In this document: positions 1 through 7,375 of the stretch, piece after piece
Layout of the letters: the number at the start of each line of letters is the position of its first letter
Numbering within the stretch: the first letter of the stretch is position 1
Source: Pseudomonadota bacterium
Lineage (GTDB): Bacteria > Pseudomonadota > Alphaproteobacteria > Rhizobiales > Xanthobacteraceae
Direction: 5' to 3'
DNA length: 8,872 nucleotides
Assembly: GCA_023391175.1 (NCBI GenBank)
Contig: JAEWBL010000332.1
Location: 1-8,872, forward strand
The notes under the pieces: generated by a model
Database searches by the model: none
The model's input: the letters and a program-made list of their open reading frames with translations, nothing else
Told to the model about the DNA's origin: nothing
Made by a program: the position numbers and the translations under genes

Positions 1-1
1 C

Positions 2-1090
2 GACACCATCAAGATCGGCGTCAACGAGCCCCTCACCGGCGCCTTCGCGGCGTCCGGCACATATGTGGTGAATGGCGCCAAGATCGCCGCCGACGAGATC
101 AACGCCAAGGGCGGCATCCTCGGCAAGAAGGTCGAACTGGTCATCGAGGACAACAAGAGCAACCCGACCGAGGCCGCCTCGGTGGCAGAAAAGCTCATCA
201 CCTCCGACAAGGTGCCGGTGCTGATGGGCGCGTGGGGCTCCTCGCTCACCCTCGCCACCATGCCGAAGCTGGAAGAGTATTCCGTGCCGATGCTGGTGGA
301 GACCTCCTCTTCCGGCAAGATCACCACCTCCGGCAACCCTTTCATCTTCCGCATCTCGCCGCCCTCCTCCGTCGAGGCCGAGGCGTTCGAGCCCAGCGTC
401 AAGAAGCTGGGCCTGAAGAAGGTGGACTTCCTCGTCATCAACAACGACTGGGGCCGCGGCGCTGCCGCCGACTTCTCCAAGATGCTGAAGTCCAACGGCG
501 TCGAGGTCGGCCTCGTGGAGACGATGGACCAGTCGGCGCAGGACATGAGCGCGCAGCTCGCCAAGCTGAAGGCCTCCGACGCCGACACCATCATGGTGAC
601 GAGCGCCGTGGACCAACTCACCCTCCTGTTCAAGCAGATGGCGGCGCTTGGCCTCAAGAAGCGCATCATCACCACCGGCGGCTCGCAGAACCCGGACCAG
701 ATCATCGCCCAGGCCGGCGCGGCGGCGGACGGCACCATGCACCTCACCACCTTCCTCCCCTGGTGGCCGGAGAAGACCCCGAACCCCGAGGCCACCGCCT
801 ACTTCCTCAACGAATGGAAGAAGCGCGGCTTCGACTTCGCCGGCGCCACCGAGAGCTTCCGTGGCTATGACGGCATCCGCACGGTCGCGGCCGCCATCGC
901 GGCGGGCGGCGGCACTGATCCGGCCTCCATCCAGAAGGGCTTCTGGAAGGTGGACTTCATGGGCCTCAACGGCCCCATCAAGTTCAACAAGAGCGGCCCG
1001 GCGGGCAAGGAAAGCGGCCAGTCCAAGCCCAACGTCTACATCATCGAAATCTCCGGCGGGAAGGTGAACCAGGTTCAGCTCGGCGGCTGA
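2..1090 (+). CDS. livK: ABC transporter substrate-binding protein, branched-chain amino acid type (5' partial)
   Basis: Periplasmic ligand-binding component of a branched-chain amino acid/amide ABC importer (Peripla_BP_6, LivJ/LivK type). The frame is open to the left edge, so the first visible residues DTIKIGVNEPLTGAFAASG are probably the start of the mature protein and the signal peptide lies outside the window. The GTG codons at 65 and 68 are internal. The visible 362 residues cover almost the whole mature domain (family about 370-400 with signal). Typical features are the opening IGVNEPLTG strand, the NGAKIAADEINAKGG helix, GILGKKVELVIEDN, and the hinge-side segment GSSLTLATMP followed by VETSSSGKIT, where the ligand's amino and carboxyl groups are usually held. 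Genes for two permeases and two ATPases follow on the same strand. The ligand cannot be read from sequence: leucine-type amino acids are the default, but amides, urea-like or aromatic compounds are possible. Confidence 0.9.
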   Translation, partial: DTIKIGVNEPLTGAFAASGTYVVNGAKIAADEINAKGGILGKKVELVIEDNKSNPTEAASVAEKLITSDKVPVLMGAWGSSLTLATMPKLEEYSVPMLVETSSSGKITTSGNPFIFRISPPSSVEAEAFEPSVKKLGLKKVDFLVINNDWGRGAAADFSKMLKSNGVEVGLVETMDQSAQDMSAQLAKLKASDADTIMVTSAVDQLTLLFKQMAALGLKKRIITTGGSQNPDQIIAQAGAAADGTMHLTTFLPWWPEKTPNPEATAYFLNEWKKRGFDFAGATESFRGYDGIRTVAAAIAAGGGTDPASIQKGFWKVDFMGLNGPIKFNKSGPAGKESGQSKPNVYIIEISGGKVNQVQLGG

Positions 1091-1109
1091 GCCGGCGCTT
1101 CGTAAATCC

Positions 1110-1160
1110 CCGCCCTCGGGCGGCGCTTCAGGTGAGGGACGGCCAAGGCCGCCCCTCACC
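1110..1160 (+). promoter_or_regulatory. Intercistronic hairpins between livK and livH
   Basis: Two adjacent inverted repeats lie in the 100-base gap. The first is CCGCCC (1110-1115) with GGGCGG (1118-1123). The second is GGTGAGGG (1131-1138) with CCCTCACC (1153-1160), enclosing CGGCC/GGCCG (1140-1144/1147-1151) after one A-C mismatch. No T-run follows, so this is not a standard intrinsic terminator. In transport operons such structures often protect the 3' end of the binding-protein mRNA or attenuate readthrough, giving more binding protein than permease. That role is inferred here. Confidence 0.55.
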
Positions 1161-1190
1161 CTGCCCCGAACGCCAGACCGGACAGGCCAG

Positions 1191-2063
1191 ATGGACCAAT
1201 TGCTGCAACACATCTTCAACGCGCTGGTGCTCGGCGGCACCTATGCGCTCTTGGGCATCGGCCTCACCTTGATCTTCGGCATCATGAACGTGGTGAACTT
1301 CACCCACGGTGCCCTCTACACCTTCGGCGGCTACGCCATGTATCTGGCCGCCGTGGCGCTGGGACTGAACTTCTTCGTGGCGCTGCCGGTGGCCCTCGTG
1401 GCGGGCCTCGTGCTCGGCGCCCTCATCGAGTTCACCCTGCTGCGGCCGCTGCGCCGCTCGGACATCGACACCACCATGCTGGTGATGATCGGCGCCGGCA
1501 TCATCATGCAGTCTGGCACGCTGTGGATCTTCGGCGGCGTCGCGAAGGCCGTGCCCACGCCCTTTCCGGCCCAGCCGCTCACCTTCGGGCCGGTGTCGCT
1601 CTCCTATGTGAACCTGTTCGTGCTGTGCGCGGCGGTGGCGCTCATCGCCATCACCTATTTCACCATCAACGGCACCAAGCTCGGCCGCGCCATGCGCGCC
1701 ACCTTCCAGGACCACGACACGGCGTCCCTGATGGGGGTCAACGTCTCCCTCATCTACACCGCCACCTTCGCCATCGGCTCGGCGCTGGCCTCGGCGGCGG
1801 GCGCGCTGCTCGGTCCGGTCTATGTGGTGACACCGCAGATGGGCGACCTCGCGGCGGTGAAGGCCTTCGCCATCGTCATCCTCGGCGGCCTCGGCTCGAT
1901 CTCCGGCGCCACCATCGGCGGCTTCATCCTCGCCTTCGCCGAGGAGCTGGGCGCGGGCTACATCTCCTCGGGATATCGCGACGCCATGGGCTTCCTCATC
2001 ATCATCGCGGTTCTGCTGGTGAAGCCCACCGGTCTGTTCGCGCGTGCGGAGCGGATCGGATGA
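1191..2063 (+). CDS. livH: Branched-chain amino acid ABC transporter permease LivH
   Basis: Inner-membrane permease subunit (BPD_transp_2 family) that forms the translocation path with LivM. The 290-residue length is normal for LivH. The protein is almost entirely hydrophobic helices and has the family landmarks GLTLIFGIMNVVNFTHG (residues 24-40), the cytoplasmic coupling-loop segment LGRAMRA...LMGVN (164-184) that contacts the ATPases, LGGLGSISGATIGG (231-244), and the KPTGLF end (278-283). The ATG at 1191 is chosen because MDQLLQHIFNALVLGGTYAL is the usual family start; its ribosome site is weak (AGG at 1184-1186). The stop overlaps the LivM start by four bases, indicating coupled translation. 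Substrate specificity rests with the binding protein, so 'branched-chain amino acid' is a family-level call. Confidence 0.93.
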   Translation: MDQLLQHIFNALVLGGTYALLGIGLTLIFGIMNVVNFTHGALYTFGGYAMYLAAVALGLNFFVALPVALVAGLVLGALIEFTLLRPLRRSDIDTTMLVMIGAGIIMQSGTLWIFGGVAKAVPTPFPAQPLTFGPVSLSYVNLFVLCAAVALIAITYFTINGTKLGRAMRATFQDHDTASLMGVNVSLIYTATFAIGSALASAAGALLGPVYVVTPQMGDLAAVKAFAIVILGGLGSISGATIGGFILAFAEELGAGYISSGYRDAMGFLIIIAVLLVKPTGLFARAERIG

Positions 2064-3109
2064 CGCGCTTCATCGCCCCCCTCTTCCTCGTCGTGTTCGC
2101 CCTGCTGCCGCTGGGCCTGACCGACCCCTACCTTTTGAATGCCCTCATCATCACGGGCATCCTCACCATCTGCGCCATGAGCCTGAACCTGCTGCTCGGC
2201 TTCACCGGGCAGCTCAGCCTCGGGCACGTGGCCTTCTTCGGCATCGGCGCCTATGTGAGCGCGCTCACCGCGCTCGGCTTCGACGTGAGCCTGCCCTTCG
2301 GCCTGCGCGTGACGCACGAGGGCGGCTCGCCCCTCCTCGGCTTCGGGCTTGCCATCGTGCTGACCGGGCTCTGCGGCTACCTCATCGGGCGGCTGTCGTT
2401 CCGGGTGCGCGGGGCCTACTTCGTCATCGTCACCATCTCGTTCGCCGAGGTGGTGCGGCTCGTCGCGCTGAACTGGGTGGAGCTGACCCAGGGCCCCCTC
2501 GCCCTCACCGCCATTCCCAACATGGTGCTGCCGGTGCCCAGCCTCGGCGACGTGGCGCTGCGCTCGAAGATGCAGAACTATTATCTGGTGCTGGCGGTTG
2601 GGGTGGCGAGCTATCTCCTCATCGCGCGGCTCGTCGCCTCGCGCTTCGGCCGCGCCATGCGGGGGCTCAAGGAAAACGAATCCCTCGCATTGTCCCTCGG
2701 CATCAACGCCACCCGCACCCTGACCATCGCCGCCACCGTCTCGGCCGCCATGGCGGGGGCGGCGGGCAGCCTCTATGCCCACTACATCCGCATCATCGAT
2801 CCGGACGTGTTCCTGTTCTCCTACACGGTCACCATGGTCATCATGGTGGTGTCCGGCGGCAAGGGCACGCTGGCGGGGCCGCTGGTGGGCGGCATTATCT
2901 TCGGCCTTCTGCCGGTGGCGCTGCGCCCGGTGATGGCGCCGGAAGCGCAGTGGATCGTCTACGGCGCCATCCTCATCGCCATCCTGTTCCTCATGCCCCG
3001 CGGCATCGTGCCGGCGCTGGAAGGCCTCGGCGAACGCATCGCCGCTCGCCGCAAGGCCGGCGACAAGCCGACCGACGTGTTGCCCGCCAAGATGGGAGCG
3101 AACCCGTGA
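2060..3109 (+). CDS. livM: Branched-chain amino acid ABC transporter permease LivM
   Basis: Second inner-membrane permease subunit, pairing with LivH. The frame is open far upstream, but the ATG at 2060 overlaps the livH TGA (ATGA arrangement) and gives the expected start MTRFIAPLFLVVFALLPLGL, so it is preferred. At 349 residues the length is usual for LivM. Landmarks are MSLNLLLGFTGQLSLGHVAFFGIGAY (residues 40-65), RVRGAYFVIVTISFAEVVR (115-133), the ATPase-contact segment FGRAMRGLKENESLALSLGIN (196-216), VSGGKGTLAGPLVGG (264-278) and MPRGI (312-316). The TQGPLALTAIP stretch (143-153) corresponds to the family's TGGPxGLTGIP loop, with small deviations. A charged C-terminal tail of about 25 residues follows the last helix. 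The gene overlaps livG by four bases. Confidence 0.93.
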   Translation: MTRFIAPLFLVVFALLPLGLTDPYLLNALIITGILTICAMSLNLLLGFTGQLSLGHVAFFGIGAYVSALTALGFDVSLPFGLRVTHEGGSPLLGFGLAIVLTGLCGYLIGRLSFRVRGAYFVIVTISFAEVVRLVALNWVELTQGPLALTAIPNMVLPVPSLGDVALRSKMQNYYLVLAVGVASYLLIARLVASRFGRAMRGLKENESLALSLGINATRTLTIAATVSAAMAGAAGSLYAHYIRIIDPDVFLFSYTVTMVIMVVSGGKGTLAGPLVGGIIFGLLPVALRPVMAPEAQWIVYGAILIAILFLMPRGIVPALEGLGERIAARRKAGDKPTDVLPAKMGANP

Positions 3110-3907
3110 CCGCCATCCTGAATGTCGAGCACGTGGGCATGAAGTTCGGCGGCCTCACGGCCATCGCCGACCTGCATTTCGACGTGCATGAAGGCGAGAT
3201 CCTGAGCCTCATCGGCCCCAACGGCGCCGGCAAGACTACCGCCTTCAACATCATGACCGGCTTCCTGAGGCCCACCCAGGGCCGGGTGGTGTTCCGCGGC
3301 CGCGACCTCGCGCAGACGCGGCCCAACGAGATCACGCGCCTCGGCCTCGCCCGCACCTTCCAGCGCACCAGCGTGTTCGCCGACGACAGCGTGCGCGACA
3401 ACGTGCTGATCGGCCTGCACCGTCATGGCGACGACCAGCGCGCGGCGAGCCTCCTCGACCGCCTGTTCCCCACCCCCGCTGCCCGGCGGGCGGAGCATGC
3501 GGTGCGCGAGCGGGCGGACGCCATCATCGACATGGTGGGCCTCACCGCCCGCGCCGGCGCCAAGGCGGGCTCCCTCTCCTATGGCGAGCAGCGGCTCGTG
3601 GGCTTCGCGCTCGCGCTGGCCGTGGAGCCAAAGATGCTGCTGCTGGACGAGCCGGTCTCCGGCATGAACGCCTCGGAGACGCAGGGCTTCGTGCGCCTCA
3701 TCCGCAAGGTGCGGGACGAGGGCGTCACCATCCTCCTCGTGGAGCACGACATGCCCATGGTGATGGAGGTCTCCGACCGCATCGTCTGCCTCAACTACGG
3801 GCGGCTGATCGCGGAAGGCCCGCCCGAGGCCATCCGCACGGACCCGAAGGTCATCGAGGCCTATCTCGGCAAGAGCGCCGCGAAGCTGGAGCAGCGGGAG
3901 GCAGCGC

Positions 3908-3915
<8 letters not shown>
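3106..3915 (+). CDS. livG: Branched-chain amino acid ABC transporter ATP-binding protein LivG
   Basis: Cytoplasmic ATPase of the importer, 269 residues, normal for LivG. The GTG at 3106 overlaps the livM stop (GTGA) and sits seven bases behind GGGAG (3094-3098); it keeps the usual opening strand AILNVEHVGMKFGGLTAI. An ATG at residue 12 would cut into the domain. Visible motifs: Walker A GPNGAGKTT (37-45), Q-loop Q86 in RTFQRT, signature LSYGEQ (157-162), Walker B MLLLDEP (177-183) and H-loop H214 in LLVEHDM. The C-terminal GPPEAIRTDPKVIEAYLG is typical of the LivG/LivF extension. All residues expected for ATP hydrolysis are present. It overlaps livF by eight bases. Confidence 0.94.
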
Positions 3916-4612
<697 letters not shown>

Positions 4613-4613
4613 G

Positions 4614-4650
4614 CCACCTCGCTCGAGGCGGCCCCGCCGCCCGAGGGTGG
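4614..4650. terminator. Hairpin between convergent livF and the formylglutamate hydrolase gene
   Basis: The whole gap between the two stop codons folds as one hairpin: CCACC (4614-4618) with GGTGG (4646-4650), CTCG (4622-4625) with CGAG (4642-4645), and GGCGGC (4627-4632) with GCCGCC (4636-4641) around a three-base loop. The pairs are interrupted only by bulges TCG (4619-4621) and A4626, giving 15 pairs, nearly all G-C. No T-run follows on either strand. The position between convergent genes suggests a two-way transcription end or mRNA-stabilising structure rather than a textbook intrinsic terminator. Confidence 0.55.
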
Positions 4651-5466
4651 TCAAACCTGGAGCAGCGGACTTCTCGCGGCCAGTTGGCCGGCGTCTTCGA
4701 GCCGCGCGGCGGCGGCCCTGAAAAGGGGCGCCAGCCGCTCCGCCCATTGCCGCTGGCCGTCGGGGTGGGTCACCAGATCCTGCCGAATCTCGATGCCCAC
4801 ATGGGGGATGCCGCGCCGCTCGCCGTGCTCCGGGATGGTCCAGTCCGTCTCTTCGCTCACCGCGTAGGGCTCATTGTCGCCCACGGTGAGCGCGGCATCG
4901 GCGCGCAGTAGCGGAAGCAGGGCCTGCGCGAGCCGGCTGTCGCGGTGATGAAGCAGGCCCGCGTGCCACGGCCGCACGAAGCCCGCGAAAACCGGCGTGA
5001 AACTGTGCATGGCGATCAGGATGACCGGCGCGCCGGCCGCCTGCCGCCGATCGAGTTCGGCTGCGATGCGGGCATGATAGGGCACGAAGATTTCCGCCTC
5101 GCGCGCCCGCCGCTCCTGCGCCCCGATCGCCTCATTTCCGGGCACGGGCGTCGCATCGCTCTCGGCCGGGATGGACTGCGCGACGCCCAGCGGCCGGTTG
5201 CAGTCGATCAGCAGGCGAGAATAGTTCTGTTGAATAAGCGTGGCATCGAGTAGGTCTGACAGAGCCTGGCAGACGCCGGCGATGCCGATGTCCCACGCGA
5301 TGTGGCGCTCGCGGTCCATCGCCGAGAGGCCGAGCGTTCCGACCGAGCGGGGAAGCCTGTTTCCCGCGTGATCCGCGACGAGAAGGAACGCGGAACGACC
5401 TTCGGGATTTAACACCGTGACCGGCGGAATGTCGTCCGCCGTCAACAGGGAAACAGGCGCGCTCAC
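4651..5466 (-). CDS. N-formylglutamate amidohydrolase family protein
   Basis: Predicted metal-dependent hydrolase of the FGase family (COG3931-like), whose named activity is cleavage of N-formyl-L-glutamate to formate and glutamate, the last step of one histidine-degradation route. The GTG at 5466 gives 271 residues, matches the family start (SAPVSLLTADD...VTVLNPEGRS) and lies seven bases after GGAAAGG. A longer reading from an ATG at 5559 adds 31 unlike residues and leaves no room for promoters. Motifs: VADHAGNRLP (30-39), IAWDIG (56-61), YSRLLIDCNRP (82-92), MHSFTP (153-158), VGDNEPY (195-201) and HVGIEIRQDL (222-231). The His and Glu/Asp residues in these blocks are the likely metal and substrate ligands. 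No hut genes are adjacent, so the true substrate is uncertain. It is divergent from the transglutaminase-like gene. Confidence 0.88.
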   Translation of the reverse strand: MSAPVSLLTADDIPPVTVLNPEGRSAFLLVADHAGNRLPRSVGTLGLSAMDRERHIAWDIGIAGVCQALSDLLDATLIQQNYSRLLIDCNRPLGVAQSIPAESDATPVPGNEAIGAQERRAREAEIFVPYHARIAAELDRRQAAGAPVILIAMHSFTPVFAGFVRPWHAGLLHHRDSRLAQALLPLLRADAALTVGDNEPYAVSEETDWTIPEHGERRGIPHVGIEIRQDLVTHPDGQRQWAERLAPLFRAAAARLEDAGQLAARSPLLQV

Positions 5467-5501
5467 GTCAGGACCTTTCCGGCACGGGCCAAGAGAGTCG
5501 G

Positions 5502-5513
5502 GCTCGAACGAGC
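5502..5513. repeat. Short palindrome in the divergent intergenic region
   Basis: GCTCG (5502-5506) and CGAGC (5509-5513) form an inverted repeat around AA. It lies in the 116 bases between the preferred start of the formylglutamate hydrolase gene (5466, -) and the transglutaminase-like gene (5583, +), where both promoters should be. It could be an operator, but short GC palindromes are common by chance in such DNA. I could not identify convincing -35/-10 elements for either gene. Confidence 0.2.
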
Positions 5514-5582
5514 GCGACAGCCCCGGGGCCGCGCGCACCATAACCGATCCGCGGGCCATGTCCGCACAGAGCTGAGGCCCAC

Positions 5583-6398
5583 ATGCTGATTCACGCCGGC
5601 TACGAAATTACTTACGGTTGCCCGCAGCCGACGCCCATGATTCTCACCCTGAGCGTCCATCCCTCGCGGGTGAGCGATCTTTTGAACCCCGACCGGGTGA
5701 TGTTCGACCCGCCGCTTGCCGCCAACACCTATCACGACAGCTTCGGCAATTTCTGCCATGTCATCGAGGCGCCGGCCGGCGGCCTCACCATGCGCACTGA
5801 TTTCGTTATCCGCGACAGCGGCCTGCCTGACGACGTGGCCCCCGATGCGCCCCAGCATGCCCTCGGCGACCTGCCGGTGGACGTGCTCCTCTTTCTTCTG
5901 GGCAGCCGCTATTGCGAGACCGATCGCCTCAGCGCATTCGCCTGGTCGAAGTTCGGCCACCTGCCCAAGGGCTGGCCACTGGTGCAGGCCATCTGCGATT
6001 TCGTCCACAATCACATCGCGTTTGGCTATGCCCACGCCAGCCCGCTGAAGACCGCCTTCGACGCTTACACCAGCAGGGAAGGCGTATGCCGCGACTTCGC
6101 CCATCTCGCCATCACCCTGTGCCGCTGCATGAACATCCCCGCCCGCTACTGCACCGGCTATCTCGGCGACATCGGTGTTCCGGCCGATCCGGCGCCCATG
6201 GACTTCAGCGCGTGGTTCGAGGTCTATCTCGGCGGGCGGTGGTACACGTTCGACGCCCGGCACAACACGCCCCGGGTCGGCCGCATCCTCATGGCACGGG
6301 GGCGGGACGCCACCGATGTGGCGCTGGTGACGTCCTTCGGTCCGGCGACACTCACGTCGTTCAAGGTGGTGACGGACGAGGCTCCGGCGGTCGCATAG
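5583..6398 (+). CDS. Transglutaminase-like family protein
   Basis: Protein of 271 residues with an N-terminal beta-rich region (about 1-85) and a transglutaminase-like core (about 130-230). The nucleophile motif is clear: REGVCRDFAHL with Cys169, followed by the helix AITLCRCMNIPARYCTGYL. The third triad position is Asp224 in WYTFDARHN. The residue before AWFEVYL, normally the catalytic His, is Ser209 (codon AGC at 6207-6209). No signal peptide is visible, so it is probably cytoplasmic. Bacterial members act as proteases, peptidases or amide-modifying enzymes; the substrate cannot be told here. The ATG at 5583 has TGAGG at 5573-5577. It is divergent from the formylglutamate hydrolase gene, and a co-regulated amide-hydrolysis role is possible but unproven. 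rpsU follows after 135 bases. Confidence 0.85.
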   Translation: MLIHAGYEITYGCPQPTPMILTLSVHPSRVSDLLNPDRVMFDPPLAANTYHDSFGNFCHVIEAPAGGLTMRTDFVIRDSGLPDDVAPDAPQHALGDLPVDVLLFLLGSRYCETDRLSAFAWSKFGHLPKGWPLVQAICDFVHNHIAFGYAHASPLKTAFDAYTSREGVCRDFAHLAITLCRCMNIPARYCTGYLGDIGVPADPAPMDFSAWFEVYLGGRWYTFDARHNTPRVGRILMARGRDATDVALVTSFGPATLTSFKVVTDEAPAVA

Positions 6399-6456
6399 GT
6401 GGATGGCGACGAAGCCCATCGCTTTGGCGGCCCGTCCCCTCTACACTCCCCCCACA

Positions 6457-6499
6457 CCGGCCACGGCCGGCCTCCGGGCAAACGGCCAGACCTCTGGTC
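6457..6499 (+). promoter_or_regulatory. Structured leader upstream of rpsU
   Basis: Two compact inverted repeats precede rpsU: CCGGCC (6457-6462) with GGCCGG (6465-6470), and CCAGA (6486-6490) with TCTGG (6493-6497), the latter extendable by G6485-T6498 and G6484-C6499. Their position 35-75 bases before the start codon suggests leader RNA structure, but loops are only two bases as drawn and no known leader family was recognised. No clear sigma-70 promoter was found in the gap. Confidence 0.3.
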
Positions 6500-6533
6500 G
6501 GGGAACCGGGCTGATCTTCAGATTGGATATCTT

Positions 6534-6818
6534 TTGCAGGTTCTCGTCAGAGACAACAATGTCGAGCAGGCCCTCAAGGTTCTCAAGAAGCGCATGCAGC
6601 GCGAGGGCATCTTCCGGGAGATGAAGCAGCGCAAGGCCTATGAAAAGCCTTCCGAACGCAAGGCGCGCGAGCATGACGAGGCAGTGCGTCGGCATCGCAA
6701 GGCTGCGCGCAAGAAGGCGCAGTATGAAGGCCTGATCGCCGCCCCCAAGCGCCGCGCCCGGCCGGCGAATGGCCGGGGCCCGGCAACCGGCGCCGCACCG
6801 TCTCCCACCGCCCGCTGA
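6534..6818 (+). CDS. rpsU: 30S ribosomal protein S21 (bS21)
   Basis: Small-subunit ribosomal protein that binds near the 3' end of 16S rRNA and assists initiation. The sequence [52 protein letters not shown] is a near-textbook alphaproteobacterial bS21. There is no ATG or GTG at the expected place: the codon before QVLVRDNN is TTG (6534-6536), so a TTG start is inferred, giving 94 residues. The upstream in-frame GTG at 6399 would add 45 unrelated residues and is rejected. The ribosome site is weak, with GGA at 6525-6527. The C-terminal tail ([22 protein letters not shown]) is a basic, low-complexity extension longer than in enterobacterial S21 (about 71 residues), as is common in this class. 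Confidence 0.93.
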   Translation: MQVLVRDNNVEQALKVLKKRMQREGIFREMKQRKAYEKPSERKAREHDEAVRRHRKAARKKAQYEGLIAAPKRRARPANGRGPATGAAPSPTAR

Positions 6819-6833
6819 GTCTGGTGGTGGGCT

Positions 6834-6858
6834 GGGGCGTAGGCCCCGGCTCCGCCCC
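6834..6858. terminator. Possible hairpin between convergent rpsU and the PEBP-like gene
   Basis: The 42-base gap between the stop codons contains GGGGC (6834-6838) with GCCCC (6843-6847) around a four-base loop, and alternatively GGGGCG (6834-6839) with CGCCCC (6853-6858). There is no T-run on either strand. It may mark the transcription end of both genes, as with the livF hairpin, but the structure is weaker. Confidence 0.35.
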
Positions 6859-6860
6859 GC

Positions 6861-7232
6861 TCAGTAGAACGGCCGGGCGAGGCTGGTCGACCCGAGGCGC
6901 TTGCCGTCCGCGTCGAGGGCCTCGACGGTCCAGGTGTAGATGCCGCCGACACACGGCGATCTGTAGGACACGGCGCCCCGCGGGATGGCACCGCGCGGGG
7001 GAAGCTGCACATCGGCACCGCCCAGTTCCCGCCCGCTCGGCCCCACCAGAGCGAACCGCAGCTTGGCGGTGCCCGCCGGCACGTTGCCTACCTGGAATTC
7101 CGGGCTGTTGGGCCGCGGCGCGCACAGGGTCGTTCCGAGCCAGGTGAAATCCAGCGTCATGTCCGGGGCGTTCGCCCAGGCGGAGGATATGCTTGCCGAG
7201 ATGAGGCAGGCCAGAACATACGTCTTTTTCAT
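6861..7232 (-). CDS. Secreted PEBP/YbhB-like small protein
   Basis: Exported protein of 123 residues. MKKTYVLACLISASISSAWA followed by NAPDM is a clear Sec signal peptide, with cleavage likely after residue 20. The mature part resembles short phosphatidylethanolamine-binding (YbhB/YbcL-like) proteins from memory: SPEFQVGNVPAGTAKLRFAL (43-62), IPRGAVSYRSPC (83-94), then YTWTVEALDADGKRLGS (99-115) and a terminal ARPFY. Cys37 and Cys94 are the only mature cysteines and could form a disulfide. The classic PEBP ligand motif (DPDAP, GxHxW) is not visible, so ligand binding is doubtful. The ATG at 7232 has AGGAG at 7238-7242, five bases away. The gene stands alone, convergent with rpsU. The family call is tentative; that it is a small periplasmic protein is secure. 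Confidence 0.7.
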   Translation of the reverse strand: MKKTYVLACLISASISSAWANAPDMTLDFTWLGTTLCAPRPNSPEFQVGNVPAGTAKLRFALVGPSGRELGGADVQLPPRGAIPRGAVSYRSPCVGGIYTWTVEALDADGKRLGSTSLARPFY

Positions 7233-7314
7233 GACAGCTCCTTCAGCTTCCGCTTCGAAGCCACGTTGATCCTAGCATAAGTGGGCCCCGGACCGGCACC
7301 AAAACTATCGGGCA

Positions 7315-7337
7315 AATTCTTCGTCTCGACGAGAATT
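7315..7337. repeat. Inverted repeat in the divergent promoter region
   Basis: AATTCT (7315-7320) pairs with AGAATT (7332-7337) and CGTC (7322-7325) with GACG (7328-7331), leaving only T7321 bulged and TC in the centre. Ten pairs in 23 bases of fairly AT-rich sequence is unusual in this G+C-rich DNA. It lies between the PEBP-like gene (start 7232, -) and the small gene at 7376 (+), so an operator for one or both is possible. No regulator was recognised. Confidence 0.35.
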
Positions 7338-7375
7338 GATCGCGCCCGCGCGTAAAACCGTGCTACAGGGAAACG

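Noticed and set aside
1128..1715. 195-codon open frame on the - strand
   Set aside because: Antisense to livH and the livK-livH gap; composition is low-complexity His/Glu/Gly/Arg as expected from a GC-rich shadow frame.
1523..2059. Upstream extension of the livM frame
   Set aside because: It overlaps livH in another frame with Arg/His-rich junk; the ATGA overlap at 2060 is the natural start.
1958..2782. 274-codon open frame on the - strand
   Set aside because: Lies opposite livM, which is a clear family member; no recognisable protein.
5467..5559. N-terminal extension of the formylglutamate hydrolase to ATG 5559
   Set aside because: Family similarity starts at the GTG at 5466, which has a good ribosome site; the extension would nearly abut the divergent gene.
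5463..6419. 318-codon open frame on the - strand
   Set aside because: Opposite the transglutaminase-like gene, which has a clear catalytic-site motif and ribosome site; this frame has none.
6424..6447. TTGGCG and TACACT as a promoter for rpsU
   Set aside because: The spacer is only 12 bases, too short for sigma-70, and it does not fit the sigma-54 pattern either.
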